Source: Vreelandella neptunia
GTDB lineage: Bacteria > Pseudomonadota > Gammaproteobacteria > Pseudomonadales > Halomonadaceae
Assembly (NCBI RefSeq): GCF_000712975.1
Contig: NZ_JHQL01000001.1
Span: forward strand, 248,001 to 312,000
DNA length: 64,000 bases
Direction of reading: 5' to 3'
How positions within the stretch are numbered: position 1 is the first letter of the stretch; each line of letters begins with the position of its first letter. Below are positions 10,757-21,260 of this stretch, in pieces. A program made the position numbers and the translations under genes. Below the pieces are notes generated by a model. The model made no database searches and was not told the origin of the DNA. It was given only the letters and a program-made list of their open reading frames with translations.

Positions 10757-12208
10757 ATGTCAGGTCAAACGCTTTACGACAAACTCTGGAACCAGCACTT
10801 GGTGAAGCAGCGTGATGATGGCACTGCGTTAATTTACATCGACCGCCAATTGCTGCACGAAGTCACTTCGCCTCAAGCGTTTGAAGGTCTGCGTTTAGCT
10901 AACCGCAAGCCCTGGCGTTTAGATGCCAACTTGGCAACGCCTGACCACAACGTTCCTACGACGGTAAAAGAGCGCGCTGAAGGCAATAGCGGTATTAAAG
11001 ACCCTGTGTCGTTAATTCAGGTGCAAACCCTGGACGATAACTGCCTTGAGTACGGTATCGAAGAGTTCAAAATCAACGACCCGCGCCAGGGTATCGTGCA
11101 CGTGGTAGGCCCAGAGCAGGGCGCAACGTTGCCAGGAATGACTGTGGTATGTGGCGATTCCCACACCGCTACCCACGGTGCGTTTGGTGCTTTGGCACAC
11201 GGTATTGGTACCTCGGAAGTTGAACACGTCATGGCGACCCAGTGTTTGCTGGCGCAAAAAATGAAGAACATGCAGGTGCGTGTGGAAGGCGAGCTTGGCC
11301 TGGGCGTGACCGCTAAAGATGTAGTGTTGGCGATTATCGGTAAGATCGGCACCGCTGGTGGCACGGGCTATGCGATTGAGTTTGCGGGCAGCGCGATTGA
11401 ATCGCTGTCTATGGAAGGCCGCATGACCGTGTGCAACATGGCGATTGAAGCTGGTGCTCGTGTGGGCCTAATTGCCGTTGATGACACGACGATTGACTAC
11501 CTTGCCGAGCGTCCATTTGCGCCCACCGCCGAGCAGTGGGAAGGAGCTGTGGCGGACTGGCGTCAGTTGGTTTCTGATGCCGACGCACAGTTCGATAAAG
11601 TGGTTACTCTGCAAGCTGAAGAGATTGAACCGCAGGTAAGCTGGGGCACTAGCCCTGAAATGGTCACCGGTATTTCTGGCCAGGTGCCCGACCCAAAGGC
11701 TGCGTTAGATGAGACGGTACAGCGCAGCCACGCCCGCGCCCTCGAATATATGGGGTTGCAGGCGAACCAGAAAATTACTGATATCAAGCTTGATAAAGTG
11801 TTTATTGGTTCCTGTACTAATTCGCGTATTGAAGACTTACGCGAAGCCGCCAAAGTGGCTAAAGGCAACAAAGTCGCTGATTCTATTCAGTTGGCCATGG
11901 TGGTGCCGGGTTCTGGCTTAGTGAAGCGCCAAGCAGAAGCGGAAGGCTTGGATAAAATCTTTATTGAGGCAGGTTTTGAGTGGCGCGAGCCGGGTTGCTC
12001 CATGTGCTTGGCAATGAATGCCGACAAGTTGGGTGCTGGTGAGCACTGTGCATCGACGTCTAACCGCAATTTCGAAGGTCGTCAGGGCTACGGCGGTCGT
12101 ACGCACTTGGTAAGCCCTGCGATGGCCGCAGCAGCAGCGATCGCTGGCCACTTTGTTGATGTACGTACCTTACCCGCTAACGACGCCAGCCACGCGCAGG
12201 AGGCCTAA
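10757..12208 (+). CDS. leuC: 3-isopropylmalate dehydratase large subunit
   Basis: LeuC pairs with LeuD to isomerise 2-isopropylmalate to 3-isopropylmalate in leucine biosynthesis. The 483-residue product has the aconitase-superfamily signature with the three [4Fe-4S] cysteines: one in [13 protein letters not shown] near residue 354 and the CSMC pair near residues 414-417. The [19 protein letters not shown] segment also matches. The ATG follows CCAGGAGAGCAAC. It heads a leuC-leuD-leuB operon. The upstream 190 bp hold a LysR box but no leucine-codon leader peptide that I could find, suggesting regulator control rather than attenuation. Confidence 0.97.
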   Translation: MSGQTLYDKLWNQHLVKQRDDGTALIYIDRQLLHEVTSPQAFEGLRLANRKPWRLDANLATPDHNVPTTVKERAEGNSGIKDPVSLIQVQTLDDNCLEYGIEEFKINDPRQGIVHVVGPEQGATLPGMTVVCGDSHTATHGAFGALAHGIGTSEVEHVMATQCLLAQKMKNMQVRVEGELGLGVTAKDVVLAIIGKIGTAGGTGYAIEFAGSAIESLSMEGRMTVCNMAIEAGARVGLIAVDDTTIDYLAERPFAPTAEQWEGAVADWRQLVSDADAQFDKVVTLQAEEIEPQVSWGTSPEMVTGISGQVPDPKAALDETVQRSHARALEYMGLQANQKITDIKLDKVFIGSCTNSRIEDLREAAKVAKGNKVADSIQLAMVVPGSGLVKRQAEAEGLDKIFIEAGFEWREPGCSMCLAMNADKLGAGEHCASTSNRNFEGRQGYGGRTHLVSPAMAAAAAIAGHFVDVRTLPANDASHAQEA

Positions 12209-12211
12209 ACC

Positions 12212-12859
12212 ATGAAAAAATTTGAACGTTTAGAAGGTGTGGTAGCGCCACTTGACCGCGCTAACGTCGATACCGACTTGATTATTCCGAAGCAGTTTTT
12301 GAAGTCGATTAAGCGTACTGGCTTTGGCGTGAACCTGTTTGATGAGCTGCGCTATTTAGATGAAGGCCAGCCAGGGCAAGACTGTTCACAGCGCCCGCTG
12401 AACCCTGATTTTGTATTAAACCAGCCGCGTTACCAAGGCGCTGAAGTGTTACTGGCGCGTCGTAATTTTGGCTGTGGCAGTTCCCGCGAGCACGCGCCTT
12501 GGGCGTTGGAAGACTTTGGTTTCAAAGTGGTGATTGCGCCAAGTTTTGCCGATATTTTCTATAACAACGCTTTCAAAAACGGCATTCTGTTGATTACGTT
12601 GGAAGAAGACGTAGTTGACCGCCTGTTTACGGAAGTGGAAGGCAGTGAAGGCTATCAGTTAGACGTAGATTTAGAAAATCAGCGGGTCATTACACCTGGT
12701 GGCGAAATTCTCGAATTTGAGGTGGATGAGTTCCGCAAGCACTGCCTGCTGAACGGACTGGATGATATTGGTATTACTCTGCAGGACGAAGACGCAATTC
12801 GCGCGTTTGAAGAAAAACACCGCCAGCAGCGTCCGTGGTTATTCCGTCAGCCTGCGTAA
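12212..12859 (+). CDS. leuD: 3-isopropylmalate dehydratase small subunit
   Basis: The 215-residue swivel-domain partner of LeuC. The signatures [14 protein letters not shown] near the N-terminus and [17 protein letters not shown] near residues 84-100 are standard for LeuD. It starts three bases after the leuC stop, with its GGAGG ribosome binding site inside the leuC 3' end, so translation is probably coupled. Length matches the family. Nothing appears unusual. Confidence 0.97.
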   Translation: MKKFERLEGVVAPLDRANVDTDLIIPKQFLKSIKRTGFGVNLFDELRYLDEGQPGQDCSQRPLNPDFVLNQPRYQGAEVLLARRNFGCGSSREHAPWALEDFGFKVVIAPSFADIFYNNAFKNGILLITLEEDVVDRLFTEVEGSEGYQLDVDLENQRVITPGGEILEFEVDEFRKHCLLNGLDDIGITLQDEDAIRAFEEKHRQQRPWLFRQPA

Positions 12860-12901
12860 GCGTTCATTCACCTTTAACGTTTGAAATGCTAAGGAAATTG
12901 C

Positions 12902-13981
12902 ATGACTCATAAGGTATTACTGCTGCCGGGTGACGGTATTGGCCCTGAAATTGCGGCCCAGGCGGCGCGCTTGCTGAAGGCCTGCCAGGAAGCTGGTTTG
13001 GATATCGAGGTCGAAGAGGGCCTTGTTGGTGGCTCTGCTTACGATGTTCACGGTGAGCCACTACCTGCGGAAACCCTTGAAAAAGCCAAAGCGGCCAGCG
13101 CTATTTTGCTTGGCGCTGTTGGCGGTCCTAAGTGGGACAAGCTAGAGGACCTTTCCAAGCGTCCTGAAAAAGGCCTGCTAGGTCTGCGTAAAAACCTGGG
13201 TTTATTCGGCAACCTGCGCCCGGCGATGCTTTATCCGCAGCTGGCTAGCGCCTCTAGTTTGAAGCCGGAGTTAGTCGCTGGGCTGGATATTATGATTGTC
13301 CGTGAGCTTACTGGTGGCATTTATTTCGGCCAGCCACGTGGCATTGAAGAGCGTAATGGTGAGCGGGTGGGTTTTAACACCTACATATATTCTGAGAGCG
13401 AAATTGAGCGTATTGGCCGTGTCGCCTTTGAAATGGCTCAGAAGCGCGGCAAAAAACTCTGCTCGGTAGATAAAGCCAACGTGCTTGAAGTCACTATTTT
13501 GTGGCGTGAAGTGATGGAGCGTTTGGCACCGGAGTACCCGGATGTTGAGCTTTCCCATATGTACGTAGATAACGCCGCTATGCAGCTGGTGCGCGCGCCA
13601 AAACAGTTTGATGTGGTGGTGACCGGCAACATGTTTGGCGATATTCTTTCTGATGCCGCTGCCATGCTTACCGGGTCTATCGGTATGTTGCCATCGGCGT
13701 CGCTAAACGAGAGTGGCCAGGGCATGTACGAGCCTTGCCACGGTAGCGCACCGGATATCGCTGGGCAGAATGTCGCTAACCCATTGGCCATGATGCTGTC
13801 TGTGGCGATGATGCTGCGCTACTCATTGAATGAAACCGCTATGGCTGAGCGTATTGAAGCCGCTGTTGGTAGTGTGTTGGATAATGGTTTGCGCACTGCT
13901 GACATTGCCTCAGAAGGTACGCGCCGTGTATCTACCGTTGAGATGGGCGATGCGGTATTAGCGGCCTTCGCAAAAGATTAA
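12902..13981 (+). CDS. leuB: 3-isopropylmalate dehydrogenase
   Basis: LeuB oxidises and decarboxylates 3-isopropylmalate with NAD+ to 2-oxoisocaproate. The 359-residue product starts with [13 protein letters not shown] and has the [16 protein letters not shown] catalytic lysine region and the [19 protein letters not shown] metal-binding aspartate region. [14 protein letters not shown], the NAD-binding loop, is near the C-terminus. It is the third gene of leuCDB, 42 bp after leuD, with AAGGAAATTGC before the ATG. A hairpin without a U-tract follows. Confidence 0.97.
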   Translation: MTHKVLLLPGDGIGPEIAAQAARLLKACQEAGLDIEVEEGLVGGSAYDVHGEPLPAETLEKAKAASAILLGAVGGPKWDKLEDLSKRPEKGLLGLRKNLGLFGNLRPAMLYPQLASASSLKPELVAGLDIMIVRELTGGIYFGQPRGIEERNGERVGFNTYIYSESEIERIGRVAFEMAQKRGKKLCSVDKANVLEVTILWREVMERLAPEYPDVELSHMYVDNAAMQLVRAPKQFDVVVTGNMFGDILSDAAAMLTGSIGMLPSASLNESGQGMYEPCHGSAPDIAGQNVANPLAMMLSVAMMLRYSLNETAMAERIEAAVGSVLDNGLRTADIASEGTRRVSTVEMGDAVLAAFAKD

Positions 13982-14030
13982 ATTATGTATAAAGCGTGCT
14001 AACTAATTGACGCTGAAAGGTATTAACAGT

Positions 14031-14050
14031 CGGCCACCCAGGGGTGGCCG
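14031..14050. terminator. GC-rich hairpin between leuB and asd
   Basis: CGGCCACC and GGTGGCCG form a perfect 8-bp stem with a 4-nt loop. No U-tract follows, so it is at best a weak or Rho-assisted terminator. A consensus TATAAT (14072-14077) lies 22 bp downstream and probably belongs to an asd promoter, although its -35 is poor. Confidence 0.4.
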
Positions 14051-14108
14051 ACGTCGTGTCTAATATTTGTGTATAATATGGCTCTCATTCTTAGTTGGAG
14101 GACTTCAC

Positions 14109-15221
14109 ATGTTGAAAGTCGGTTTCGTGGGATGGCGTGGCATGGTTGGCTCGGTGCTTATGCAGCGCATGCAGGATGATGGTGATTTTAACGGTATTGA
14201 ACCGGTATTTTTCACCACCTCCCAAGTTGGTCAGCCTGGCCCCGATATCGGCGTGGACGTGCCTCCGCTGAAAGACGCGTTTGATATTGATGCGTTAAAA
14301 GCGCTGGATGTGGTAGTTACCTGTCAAGGTGGCGACTATACCAAGCCGGTTTATAAAGACTTACGCGAGGCGGGCTGGAAAGGCTACTGGATTGATGCGG
14401 CCAGCACTCTGCGCATGGAAGACGAAGCGACCATTATTCTTGATCCGGTCAACCGTAAGGTGATCGATGACCAGCTAGCGAAGGGGGCTAAAACCTTTGT
14501 CGGCGGTAACTGCACCGTGAGCCTGATGCTGATGGGGCTGGGTGGCTTGTTTGAAGCAGATATGGTTGAGTGGATGACCTCCATGACATACCAAGCCGCT
14601 TCCGGTTCAGGTGCAAAACACATGCGCGAGCTGTTGAACCAGATGGGGCAGTTGCGCGATAGCGTAGGCGAAGAGCTTAAAGATACCTCTAGTGCGATTC
14701 TGGATATCGACCGTAAAGTGACTGCTGCGATGCGCAGCGGCGACTTCCCCACGGATAATTTTGGAGCACCGTTAGCGGGCAGCCTGCTGCCATGGATCGA
14801 TACCAAGCTTGATAACGGCCAAAGCCGTGAAGAGTGGAAGGGCAGTGTTGAAACCAATAAGATCTTAGGTTTGCAAAACAATCCGATCCCCATTGATGGC
14901 CTTTGCGTGCGTATCGGTGCAATGCGTTCTCACAGTCAAGCGTTCACCATTAAGCTGAAGCAGGATGTACCGCTTGACGAGATCGAAGATCGCATCGCTA
15001 AGCATAATGAGTGGGTTCAACTGATCCCGAACGACAAAGACGCCACTGTTGCTGGCCTAACGCCTGCTGCTGCGACTGGTACGCTGCAAGTGCCGGTTGG
15101 TCGTCTACGCAAGCTGAATATGGGTGGCGAATACCTATCTGCCTTCAGTGTTGGTGACCAGTTGTTATGGGGTGCTGCCGAGCCGCTTAAGCGTATGCTG
15201 AAAATCTTACGCGAACAGTAA
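14109..15221 (+). CDS. asd: Aspartate-semialdehyde dehydrogenase
   Basis: Asd reduces aspartyl phosphate to aspartate semialdehyde, the branch point to lysine, diaminopimelate, threonine and methionine. The 370-residue product begins [17 protein letters not shown], the NADP-binding motif of the proteobacterial Asd. The active-site cysteine lies in [12 protein letters not shown] near residue 135, and the [15 protein letters not shown] histidine region near residues 265-280. The start is the ATG at 14109 with TTGGAGGACTTCAC upstream; upstream codons in frame are not part of the protein. It precedes fimV, the Pseudomonas gene order. A strong terminator follows, so fimV needs its own promoter. 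Confidence 0.96.
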   Translation: MLKVGFVGWRGMVGSVLMQRMQDDGDFNGIEPVFFTTSQVGQPGPDIGVDVPPLKDAFDIDALKALDVVVTCQGGDYTKPVYKDLREAGWKGYWIDAASTLRMEDEATIILDPVNRKVIDDQLAKGAKTFVGGNCTVSLMLMGLGGLFEADMVEWMTSMTYQAASGSGAKHMRELLNQMGQLRDSVGEELKDTSSAILDIDRKVTAAMRSGDFPTDNFGAPLAGSLLPWIDTKLDNGQSREEWKGSVETNKILGLQNNPIPIDGLCVRIGAMRSHSQAFTIKLKQDVPLDEIEDRIAKHNEWVQLIPNDKDATVAGLTPAAATGTLQVPVGRLRKLNMGGEYLSAFSVGDQLLWGAAEPLKRMLKILREQ

Positions 15222-15254
15222 GCACACCGTGCTTTAAGCAAGATTGTTGAATCG

Positions 15255-15286
15255 AAACGGGAAGCTGTTCGCAGCTTCCCGTTTTT
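15255..15286 (+). terminator. Intrinsic terminator after asd
   Basis: A 13-bp perfect stem (AAACGGGAAGCTG with its complement) closes a TTCG tetraloop and runs into a T-rich tail. This is a textbook Rho-independent terminator. Confidence 0.93.
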
Positions 15287-15496
15287 GTATGCTCCCATTG
15301 GCCCTAACCTGTCGTTGATACCCCGTTTTATGCGTTTTAATGGATAGGTGCTACTAAGTTGGCGTTGAGCTAGTCCTAGATTGGTATAGGTAGTAATGAT
15401 CAGTGTGTGGTAAAAACGATTGACTCCATGACATGGGGGCCTGTTTTGACCGTGCTATTAGAGTGCTACTAACAAAGAAACGCAGTAGGGGCGTGA

Positions 15497-17413
15497 ATGA
15501 AAAAAAAGTTGGCAGGGTTGCTGTGGCTATCGCTTACTGCTGTTAGTCCGTTAGCGCTGGCTCTCGGGTTGGGCCCAGCAACGGTAAATTCACCGTTAGA
15601 TGCGCCGCTTGATGCAACAGTGCCACTTCAGGAAAGCGAGCGTTTTGCGCTGAGTGATTTACGTGTTGAAGTAGCAAACGAATCGGCGTTTAGGGCGCTG
15701 GGTTTAGAGTGGACACCGCTCACGGCAAGTATCAGTGTGCAAATTCAAGCGCAACCTGACGGGCATCGGCTGCTGCTGCGCTCTTCTCAAGCGGTTCATG
15801 AGCCATGGCTGGATTTACTGCTATCTATTTCCTCGCCGGAAGGGCGCCAAACGCGTGCGTTAACGCTGTTATTTGATCCCCCTGAATATGCAATGGGCAG
15901 CCAAGAGGGTGCAGTAAGCACGCCTGAAGTGCCTAGTCGCACCTCTGTCGTCACTTCACCAGCCGCAAGAGATATTGCTTATGTAGCAAGTGGCGATACT
16001 TTTTGGGGCGTTGCTGCAAGGGTGAAACCGTCCGACGTTACCATTCAACAAATGATGATGGCGCTTTTAGAGGCCAACCCAGGCGCGTTCCCTACGGGTA
16101 ATGTGGATGAACTCCGTGCAGGGCAGACGCTCAATATTCCCAGTCGTCAGCGGATAACCTCACGAACGCCCAGTGATGCCGCCCAGGCGATTCAGGCGAT
16201 GCGGCAGCCTGCAAGTCGTCCGGTGGCTGAGCCCCAAGAAACCTTTGAAGGCCGTGAGCCAAGCATCGAGCAGGCCAGCGAGCCTGCTATGGTGAGTGAT
16301 GATCAGGGCGCCAATCAATCTCAGGAAATGTCTGAGGCTGTGGCCTTCGACGAAGAGCAAGTGCTAGCCGAACAGCTGTTGGAAAGCCAAGCTAGGCTGC
16401 AAGCGGCACAGGATGAGCGGGATCAAATACGTGGTGATCTAGCCACGTTGCGTGAAGAAGTGGTGTCTTTAACCCAAGCGTTGAACGCCTCTCAACGTGA
16501 GCTGCGGGAGGTGACTGATCTAACCGATGCGCTAGCAGGAAGTGCCACGCTGTCAGGGAGTAATACAGAGAATAGTGCGACCAGTGAGATGGCTAGTTTT
16601 AACCGCCCACAGAGTACGTCTGAAACTATCATTCAGCGCATTACTGCGTATCAGTGGCCGTTGGCTAGTGTCATCTTGGCACTATTGTTAGGAGCGCTAA
16701 TATGGTCGCGTAAGCGACGAGAACGTGAGTGGGAAGACGTGCCTGCAGCGGCCTCCTTGTCTACATCTACAGACAAGTCTCCGGAGTCACCTAGGCCTGT
16801 GGTCGCCGCTGAGAAAACCGTCGAGCCTAGCGGGCCGCATGAGTCCTCAGTATTTAATGTTGCAGAGCATGAGGCGTCTGAGCAGAGCGTTTCAGAGCCA
16901 GTTGAGCCAGTTGAGCCAGTTGAGTCGGCTGAACCAGTTGAGCCGGTGTCCTTTGCACCAGACGATGTGGGCCCAAAACCGTTCGCGCCTGTATTATCAG
17001 CTTCAGAACCGGCATTATCAGGCTCGGATGTGTCAACGCCAGACATTGCAGCGCAATCTAGTGCGCCGTTTGAAGAAGAAAAAGATGACAGGGAGCATGT
17101 TGGCGAAGAAGTGTTAGCGCTTGATAACGCTTTTTTAGCGGCTCCCGAGCCAGTCGAAGAACCTGTATCGTACGGTGAGGGGCAGCAAGATAGTACGATT
17201 GACTATGAGCCGCCCGCTATCGAACCTCACGAACCGGCGGTAGAGTCCCCCAGGCAACCAGCAGTCGATTTTACCTGGGACTACGTGTCTGCTGAGCAAG
17301 AGAGTGGTATGGCTAAAGCATCCACAGTACAACAGCAAAAAGCTGCTGAAGATGAGTGGGAAATCGAAGAGGTGGCATTCGAGCCGCGACGTCGGGATAA
17401 TGGAACACCTTAA
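15497..17413 (+). CDS. fimV: FimV-like peptidoglycan-binding inner-membrane protein
   Basis: The 638-residue protein has a signal peptide (ending about LALA), then the FimV N-terminal domain (GLGPATVNSPLDAPLDA). A LysM-like segment lies near residues 155-215 (YVASGDTFWGVAARVKPS). A coiled coil lies near residues 285-345, a single membrane helix (WPLASVILALLLGALIW) near residue 395, and a long acidic cytoplasmic tail rich in Glu/Pro/Val follows. FimV organises type IV pilus assembly and cell polarity in Pseudomonas, where it also lies between asd and truA. The recognisable C-terminal FimV/TPR domain of the long Pseudomonas protein is not evident, so the product is short. A perfect 9-bp repeat encodes part of the tail. 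Confidence 0.85.
   Translation: MKKKLAGLLWLSLTAVSPLALALGLGPATVNSPLDAPLDATVPLQESERFALSDLRVEVANESAFRALGLEWTPLTASISVQIQAQPDGHRLLLRSSQAVHEPWLDLLLSISSPEGRQTRALTLLFDPPEYAMGSQEGAVSTPEVPSRTSVVTSPAARDIAYVASGDTFWGVAARVKPSDVTIQQMMMALLEANPGAFPTGNVDELRAGQTLNIPSRQRITSRTPSDAAQAIQAMRQPASRPVAEPQETFEGREPSIEQASEPAMVSDDQGANQSQEMSEAVAFDEEQVLAEQLLESQARLQAAQDERDQIRGDLATLREEVVSLTQALNASQRELREVTDLTDALAGSATLSGSNTENSATSEMASFNRPQSTSETIIQRITAYQWPLASVILALLLGALIWSRKRREREWEDVPAAASLSTSTDKSPESPRPVVAAEKTVEPSGPHESSVFNVAEHEASEQSVSEPVEPVEPVESAEPVEPVSFAPDDVGPKPFAPVLSASEPALSGSDVSTPDIAAQSSAPFEEEKDDREHVGEEVLALDNAFLAAPEPVEEPVSYGEGQQDSTIDYEPPAIEPHEPAVESPRQPAVDFTWDYVSAEQESGMAKASTVQQQKAAEDEWEIEEVAFEPRRRDNGTP
16901..16947 (+). repeat. In-frame 9-bp repeat inside fimV
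   Basis: GTTGAGCCA-type units are repeated in frame, encoding Val-Glu-Pro triplets in the acidic cytoplasmic tail. Copy number is likely to vary between strains by slippage. Confidence 0.75.
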
Positions 17414-17437
17414 CCATTTTCTATGTGACGTGGCTTC

Positions 17438-18403
17438 ATGACGCTGTTTTACCATTTTGACGAAACAACGCCCTTAACTGGGCGCCTAGCGATGGGCATT
17501 GAATACGATGGTACGCGCTTTTGCGGCTTTCAGCGTTTGAAGCACGCAGCCTCCGTTCAACAGGCAGTGGAAGACGCGCTTGAAAAAGTGGCTAGTGCGC
17601 CAGTGCGCATTCATGCCAGTGGTCGAACCGATTCTGGCGTGCATGCCACACGCCAGGTGATTCATTTTGATCCTCCCGTTCAACGTTCTGAAAAAGCGTG
17701 GATTTTTGGCAGCAACACCAACCTTCCCAGAGACGTTGCTGTGCGCTGGGTAAAACCCGTCTCAGATGACTTTCATTCGCGCCTCGGCGCGCTTGGGCGT
17801 CGCTATCGCTATATTTTGTTGAATCAAATTAGCCGACCTGTGCTAGAGCGCCATAACGTAACCTGGTGCCGAGACCCGCTAGATGCCGACGCTATGCATC
17901 GGGCAGCACAAGCCTTGGTAGGCGAGCACGACTTCAGCAGTTTTCGAGCGGCGGGCTGTCAGTCCAAAACGCCTTGGCGACAAATGCACTTTGTAGAAGT
18001 GAAGCGCTACGGGCCGATAGTAGTGATTGATATTCAGGGCAATGCTTTTCTGCACCATATGATTCGCAATATTGCCGGGGCGTTGGTCAGCGTAGGGCGC
18101 GGTTCTCAGGATGAAGGGCATATTGAGCGCCTGCTGGCACTGAAGAATCGCCGTAAAGGCGATGTTACCGCACCGGCCTGCGGCCTTCATTTTGTAGACT
18201 CACTTTATGATGAGCGTTTTGACCTACCAAAAGAGCCGCTAGGACCTAATTTGCTTGCATTTACCGGTGAATGGACTGGCGAGCGTGTGCTGCCTGATAA
18301 CCCACGCATTGCTGCAAGGCGTAAATTGACGTTCAAGAAGCAGGAGCCCTTAGAGTACTTAGCGCAAAAAGAGCCTTTCGAACAGCAGGAGACGTCATCG
18401 TGA
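17438..18403 (+). CDS. truA: tRNA pseudouridine(38-40) synthase
   Basis: TruA modifies uridines 38-40 in the anticodon arm. The 321-residue product contains the catalytic aspartate in ASGRTDSGVHATRQV near residue 67 and the conserved GNAFLHHMIRNIAGAL segment near residues 205-220. Compared with E. coli TruA (about 270 residues) it has an N-terminal extension of some 18 residues and a charged C-terminal tail (FKKQEPLEYLAQKEP). The ribosome binding site before 17438 is weak, and a later ATG at MGIEYDGTRF would give the usual N-terminus, so the start is uncertain. The stop overlaps the trpF start. Confidence 0.94.
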   Translation: MTLFYHFDETTPLTGRLAMGIEYDGTRFCGFQRLKHAASVQQAVEDALEKVASAPVRIHASGRTDSGVHATRQVIHFDPPVQRSEKAWIFGSNTNLPRDVAVRWVKPVSDDFHSRLGALGRRYRYILLNQISRPVLERHNVTWCRDPLDADAMHRAAQALVGEHDFSSFRAAGCQSKTPWRQMHFVEVKRYGPIVVIDIQGNAFLHHMIRNIAGALVSVGRGSQDEGHIERLLALKNRRKGDVTAPACGLHFVDSLYDERFDLPKEPLGPNLLAFTGEWTGERVLPDNPRIAARRKLTFKKQEPLEYLAQKEPFEQQETSS

Positions 18404-19035
18404 GTGCATATTCAGCTCGCACGCGGATTAAATTTTGTGGCTTAACTCGCCATGAAGACATCACACTGGCAGCAGCGTTGGGTGTGGATGCACTGGGCTT
18501 CGTAATGTGGCCCAAGAGTGCCCGCAGCATAACGCCTGCATTACTGGAAGAGCTGGCAGCGCAAGTACCTGCCTTTGTGACCCGGGTAGGTTTGTTTGTT
18601 AACCAGCCCGCTGAGTTCATTGAACAGTGCTTGCCTTATCTGGATTTAATCCAGTTTCATGGTGATGAGCCAGCTTCGTTCTGCCAGCAGTTTGGGCGGC
18701 CTTGGATTAAAGCGCTGCGTATGCGTGACGATATCGATTTGCATCAGGCGGCGGCTGACTATTCTCACGCGCAAGCGCTGCTATTAGATGCCTACCGACC
18801 GGGTACGCCAGGGGGAACCGGAGAGACCTTTGATTGGTCCAGAATACCCTCAACCCTGGAAAAACCTGTTATCCTGGCTGGTGGGTTAACGATTGATAAT
18901 GTGGCTTTAGCGGTTAGCCAAGTAATGCCTTATGCTGTTGATGTCTCTGGTGGTATAGAAACCACTCCCGGCGTAAAAGATGCTGATTTAATGACGTCTT
19001 TTGTCAAACATGTGGCGTTAGCCAGCGTCCAATAA
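18400..19035 (+). CDS. trpF: Phosphoribosylanthranilate isomerase
   Basis: TrpF catalyses the Amadori rearrangement in tryptophan synthesis. The 211-residue TIM barrel begins with RIKFCGLTR (catalytic cysteine) and has LLLDAY and DVSGGIETTPGVKD near the C-terminus, the phosphate-binding and catalytic aspartate loops. The start is a GTG overlapping the truA stop (GTGA) with CAGGAGACG upstream. It stands with trpB and trpA, while trpC, trpD and trpE are not in the window, the split arrangement known from pseudomonads. Confidence 0.96.
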   Translation: MSAYSARTRIKFCGLTRHEDITLAAALGVDALGFVMWPKSARSITPALLEELAAQVPAFVTRVGLFVNQPAEFIEQCLPYLDLIQFHGDEPASFCQQFGRPWIKALRMRDDIDLHQAAADYSHAQALLLDAYRPGTPGGTGETFDWSRIPSTLEKPVILAGGLTIDNVALAVSQVMPYAVDVSGGIETTPGVKDADLMTSFVKHVALASVQ

Positions 19036-19117
19036 GTTTATTGCGTAGCACGCCCGGAGGGTGGCTACGTCTCATTGTTAGTTCATTTATTTGCCTGTTC
19101 TGGCGATCTTGTGAGGT

Positions 19118-20356
19118 ATGCCTGTGACTGTCTCAGCGACTGAAACTAAGTTCAGCGACCTGACCCGAATGCCGGATGCCCGTGGTCATTTTGGCCCGTA
19201 CGGCGGCCGGTTTGTGTCGGAAACCCTGAGCTTTGCCCTGGAAGAACTAGAGCAGACCTACCTGAGTCTGCGTGATGATCCCGCTTTCCAGGCAGAGTTT
19301 GACCGTGACCTTGCCCACTATGTGGGTCGTCCATCTCCGCTTTACCATGCCGAGCGATGGTCACAGTCTTTAGGCGGCGCGCAAATTTGGCTGAAACGTG
19401 AAGACTTAAACCACACGGGTGCCCACAAGGTTAATAACACCATTGGCCAAGCGCTATTGGCAAAAAAGACCGGCAAACCACGGGTTATCGCTGAAACCGG
19501 TGCAGGCCAGCATGGTGTTGCTACTGCAACCGTGGCCGCCCGCTTAGGTCTTGAGTGTGATGTGTATATGGGGGCGGCTGACGTGCAGCGTCAGAAGCTC
19601 AACGTTTATCGTATGCGACTGCTTGGGGCACGGGTTATACCCGTGGAATCCGGCACTCGTACACTCAAAGACGCAATGAATGAAGCGCTACGTGATTGGG
19701 TCACTAACGTTGATAACACGTTCTACATTATCGGCACCGTGGCGGGGCCGCACCCGTATCCGCAACTGGTACGCGATTTCAATGCGGTAGTAGGTCGTGA
19801 AGCGCGTCAGCAATCATTAGCGCAAATAGGGCGTTTACCGGATGCGTTAATTGCCTGTGTGGGCGGCGGTTCGAACGCGTTAGGCCTTTTCTATCCCTTT
19901 GTTGAGGACGATGCGGTCGCTATGTACGGTGTCGAAGCCGGTGGAGATGGGGTTGAAACTGGCCGCCATGCCGCGCCGCTTGCATCGAATGCACCGCGTG
20001 GGGTTCTGCATGGCAATCGCACGTATTTGATGTCTGATGAAGCGGGGCAGGTGTCGGATACGCACTCAATTTCTGCTGGGCTTGATTATCCAGGCGTAGG
20101 CCCTGAGCACGCGTTATGGAAAGATGTTGGTCGAGTCAATTATGTCGCGGCAAACGATAAAGAAGTGCTGGAAGCGTTCCGCGAGCTGACGCACATGGAA
20201 GGCATTATGCCAGCGCTTGAGTCTGCTCATGCGCTTGCCCACGCGAAGGTGCTAGCACCGACTATGCGCCCTGATCAGCATATCGTGGTTAACCTTTCTG
20301 GTCGTGGTGATAAAGATATCATGACCGTTGCGAACATCGATGGCATTGAGTTTTAA
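19118..20356 (+). CDS. trpB: Tryptophan synthase beta chain
   Basis: TrpB condenses indole with serine using pyridoxal phosphate. The 412-residue product carries the PLP lysine in [19 protein letters not shown] and the phosphate-binding loop [10 protein letters not shown]. The written start is the ATG at 19118, but GAGG lies directly against it; the GTG two codons later (19124) has ideal spacing and may be the true start. No tryptophan leader peptide or attenuator is visible in the 80 bp upstream, only a short GTAGC/GCTAC hairpin without a U-tract. Confidence 0.97.
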   Translation: MPVTVSATETKFSDLTRMPDARGHFGPYGGRFVSETLSFALEELEQTYLSLRDDPAFQAEFDRDLAHYVGRPSPLYHAERWSQSLGGAQIWLKREDLNHTGAHKVNNTIGQALLAKKTGKPRVIAETGAGQHGVATATVAARLGLECDVYMGAADVQRQKLNVYRMRLLGARVIPVESGTRTLKDAMNEALRDWVTNVDNTFYIIGTVAGPHPYPQLVRDFNAVVGREARQQSLAQIGRLPDALIACVGGGSNALGLFYPFVEDDAVAMYGVEAGGDGVETGRHAAPLASNAPRGVLHGNRTYLMSDEAGQVSDTHSISAGLDYPGVGPEHALWKDVGRVNYVAANDKEVLEAFRELTHMEGIMPALESAHALAHAKVLAPTMRPDQHIVVNLSGRGDKDIMTVANIDGIEF

Positions 20357-20364
20357 GGGCTAGC

Positions 20365-21168
20365 ATGAACCGTATTGACCAGCGTTTTTCCGAATTAAAA
20401 GAGCAGGGTCGTAAGGCCCTTATTCCTTACATCACTGCCGGTGACCCAGCACCACAGTACACCGTAAGCTTTATGCATGCCCTGGTAGAAGCAGGTGCCG
20501 ATATTATTGAACTTGGCGTGCCATTTTCAGACCCGATGGCTGATGGCCCGGTGATTCAGAAAGCCTGCGAACGTGCTCTTAAACAAGGCACTCGCTTAGT
20601 AGACCTGTTGGATATGGTCGCTGAGTTCCGTCAGGTTGATAGTAAAACACCTATCGTACTGATGGGGTATCTCAATCCGATAGAACGAATTGGCTACGAG
20701 ACGTTTGCGGATAAAGCTGCAGACGTTGGTGTTGATGGGGTGTTGGTGGTGGACATGCCACCGGAAGAGGCTGAAGAGTTCGGCCCGCTGTTAAAACAGC
20801 GTGGTTTAGCAGCGATTTTCTTAGTTGCGCCTACCACTTCCCATGCACGTGCCGCTACAATATGCGCCCACGGTGAGGGCTACCTCTATTATGTTTCGCT
20901 CAAGGGCGTTACCGGTGCTGCTACACTCAATGCTGACGATGTAGCTGACCACCTTGCACCACTACGCGAAATGACCGATTTACCACTATGTGTTGGTTTT
21001 GGTATCCGCGACGGTGTCACTGCTGCCGAAGTGGCGAAAGTGGCCGATGGTGTAATTGTTGGCAGTGCATTAGTGAATCGCATTGCAGAAAGCGTTGATG
21101 CACCTGAAACCATAGCGGGTCAGTTAAAAAGCGTGTTGGGCGAAATGCGCACCGCGATGGATGCCTAA
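20365..21168 (+). CDS. trpA: Tryptophan synthase alpha chain
   Basis: TrpA cleaves indole-3-glycerol phosphate and channels indole to TrpB. The 267-residue TIM barrel has the catalytic glutamate in [15 protein letters not shown] near residue 50 and the second catalytic residue in [10 protein letters not shown]. It starts eight bases after trpB, so the two are co-transcribed. The ribosome binding site is weak, suggesting translational coupling to trpB. Confidence 0.97.
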   Translation: MNRIDQRFSELKEQGRKALIPYITAGDPAPQYTVSFMHALVEAGADIIELGVPFSDPMADGPVIQKACERALKQGTRLVDLLDMVAEFRQVDSKTPIVLMGYLNPIERIGYETFADKAADVGVDGVLVVDMPPEEAEEFGPLLKQRGLAAIFLVAPTTSHARAATICAHGEGYLYYVSLKGVTGAATLNADDVADHLAPLREMTDLPLCVGFGIRDGVTAAEVAKVADGVIVGSALVNRIAESVDAPETIAGQLKSVLGEMRTAMDA

Positions 21169-21260
21169 GCGCATTCCCTCATCGTCTACACTGAATTGAT
21201 TGACGACACTCATCAAGCTTGGCACTGCTAAGCAATGACGTACACGGAAGCCTTTTTGAT

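Noticed and set aside
19036..19117. Tryptophan attenuator before trpB
   Set aside because: There is a short GTAGC/GCTAC hairpin but no Trp-codon peptide and no U-tract.
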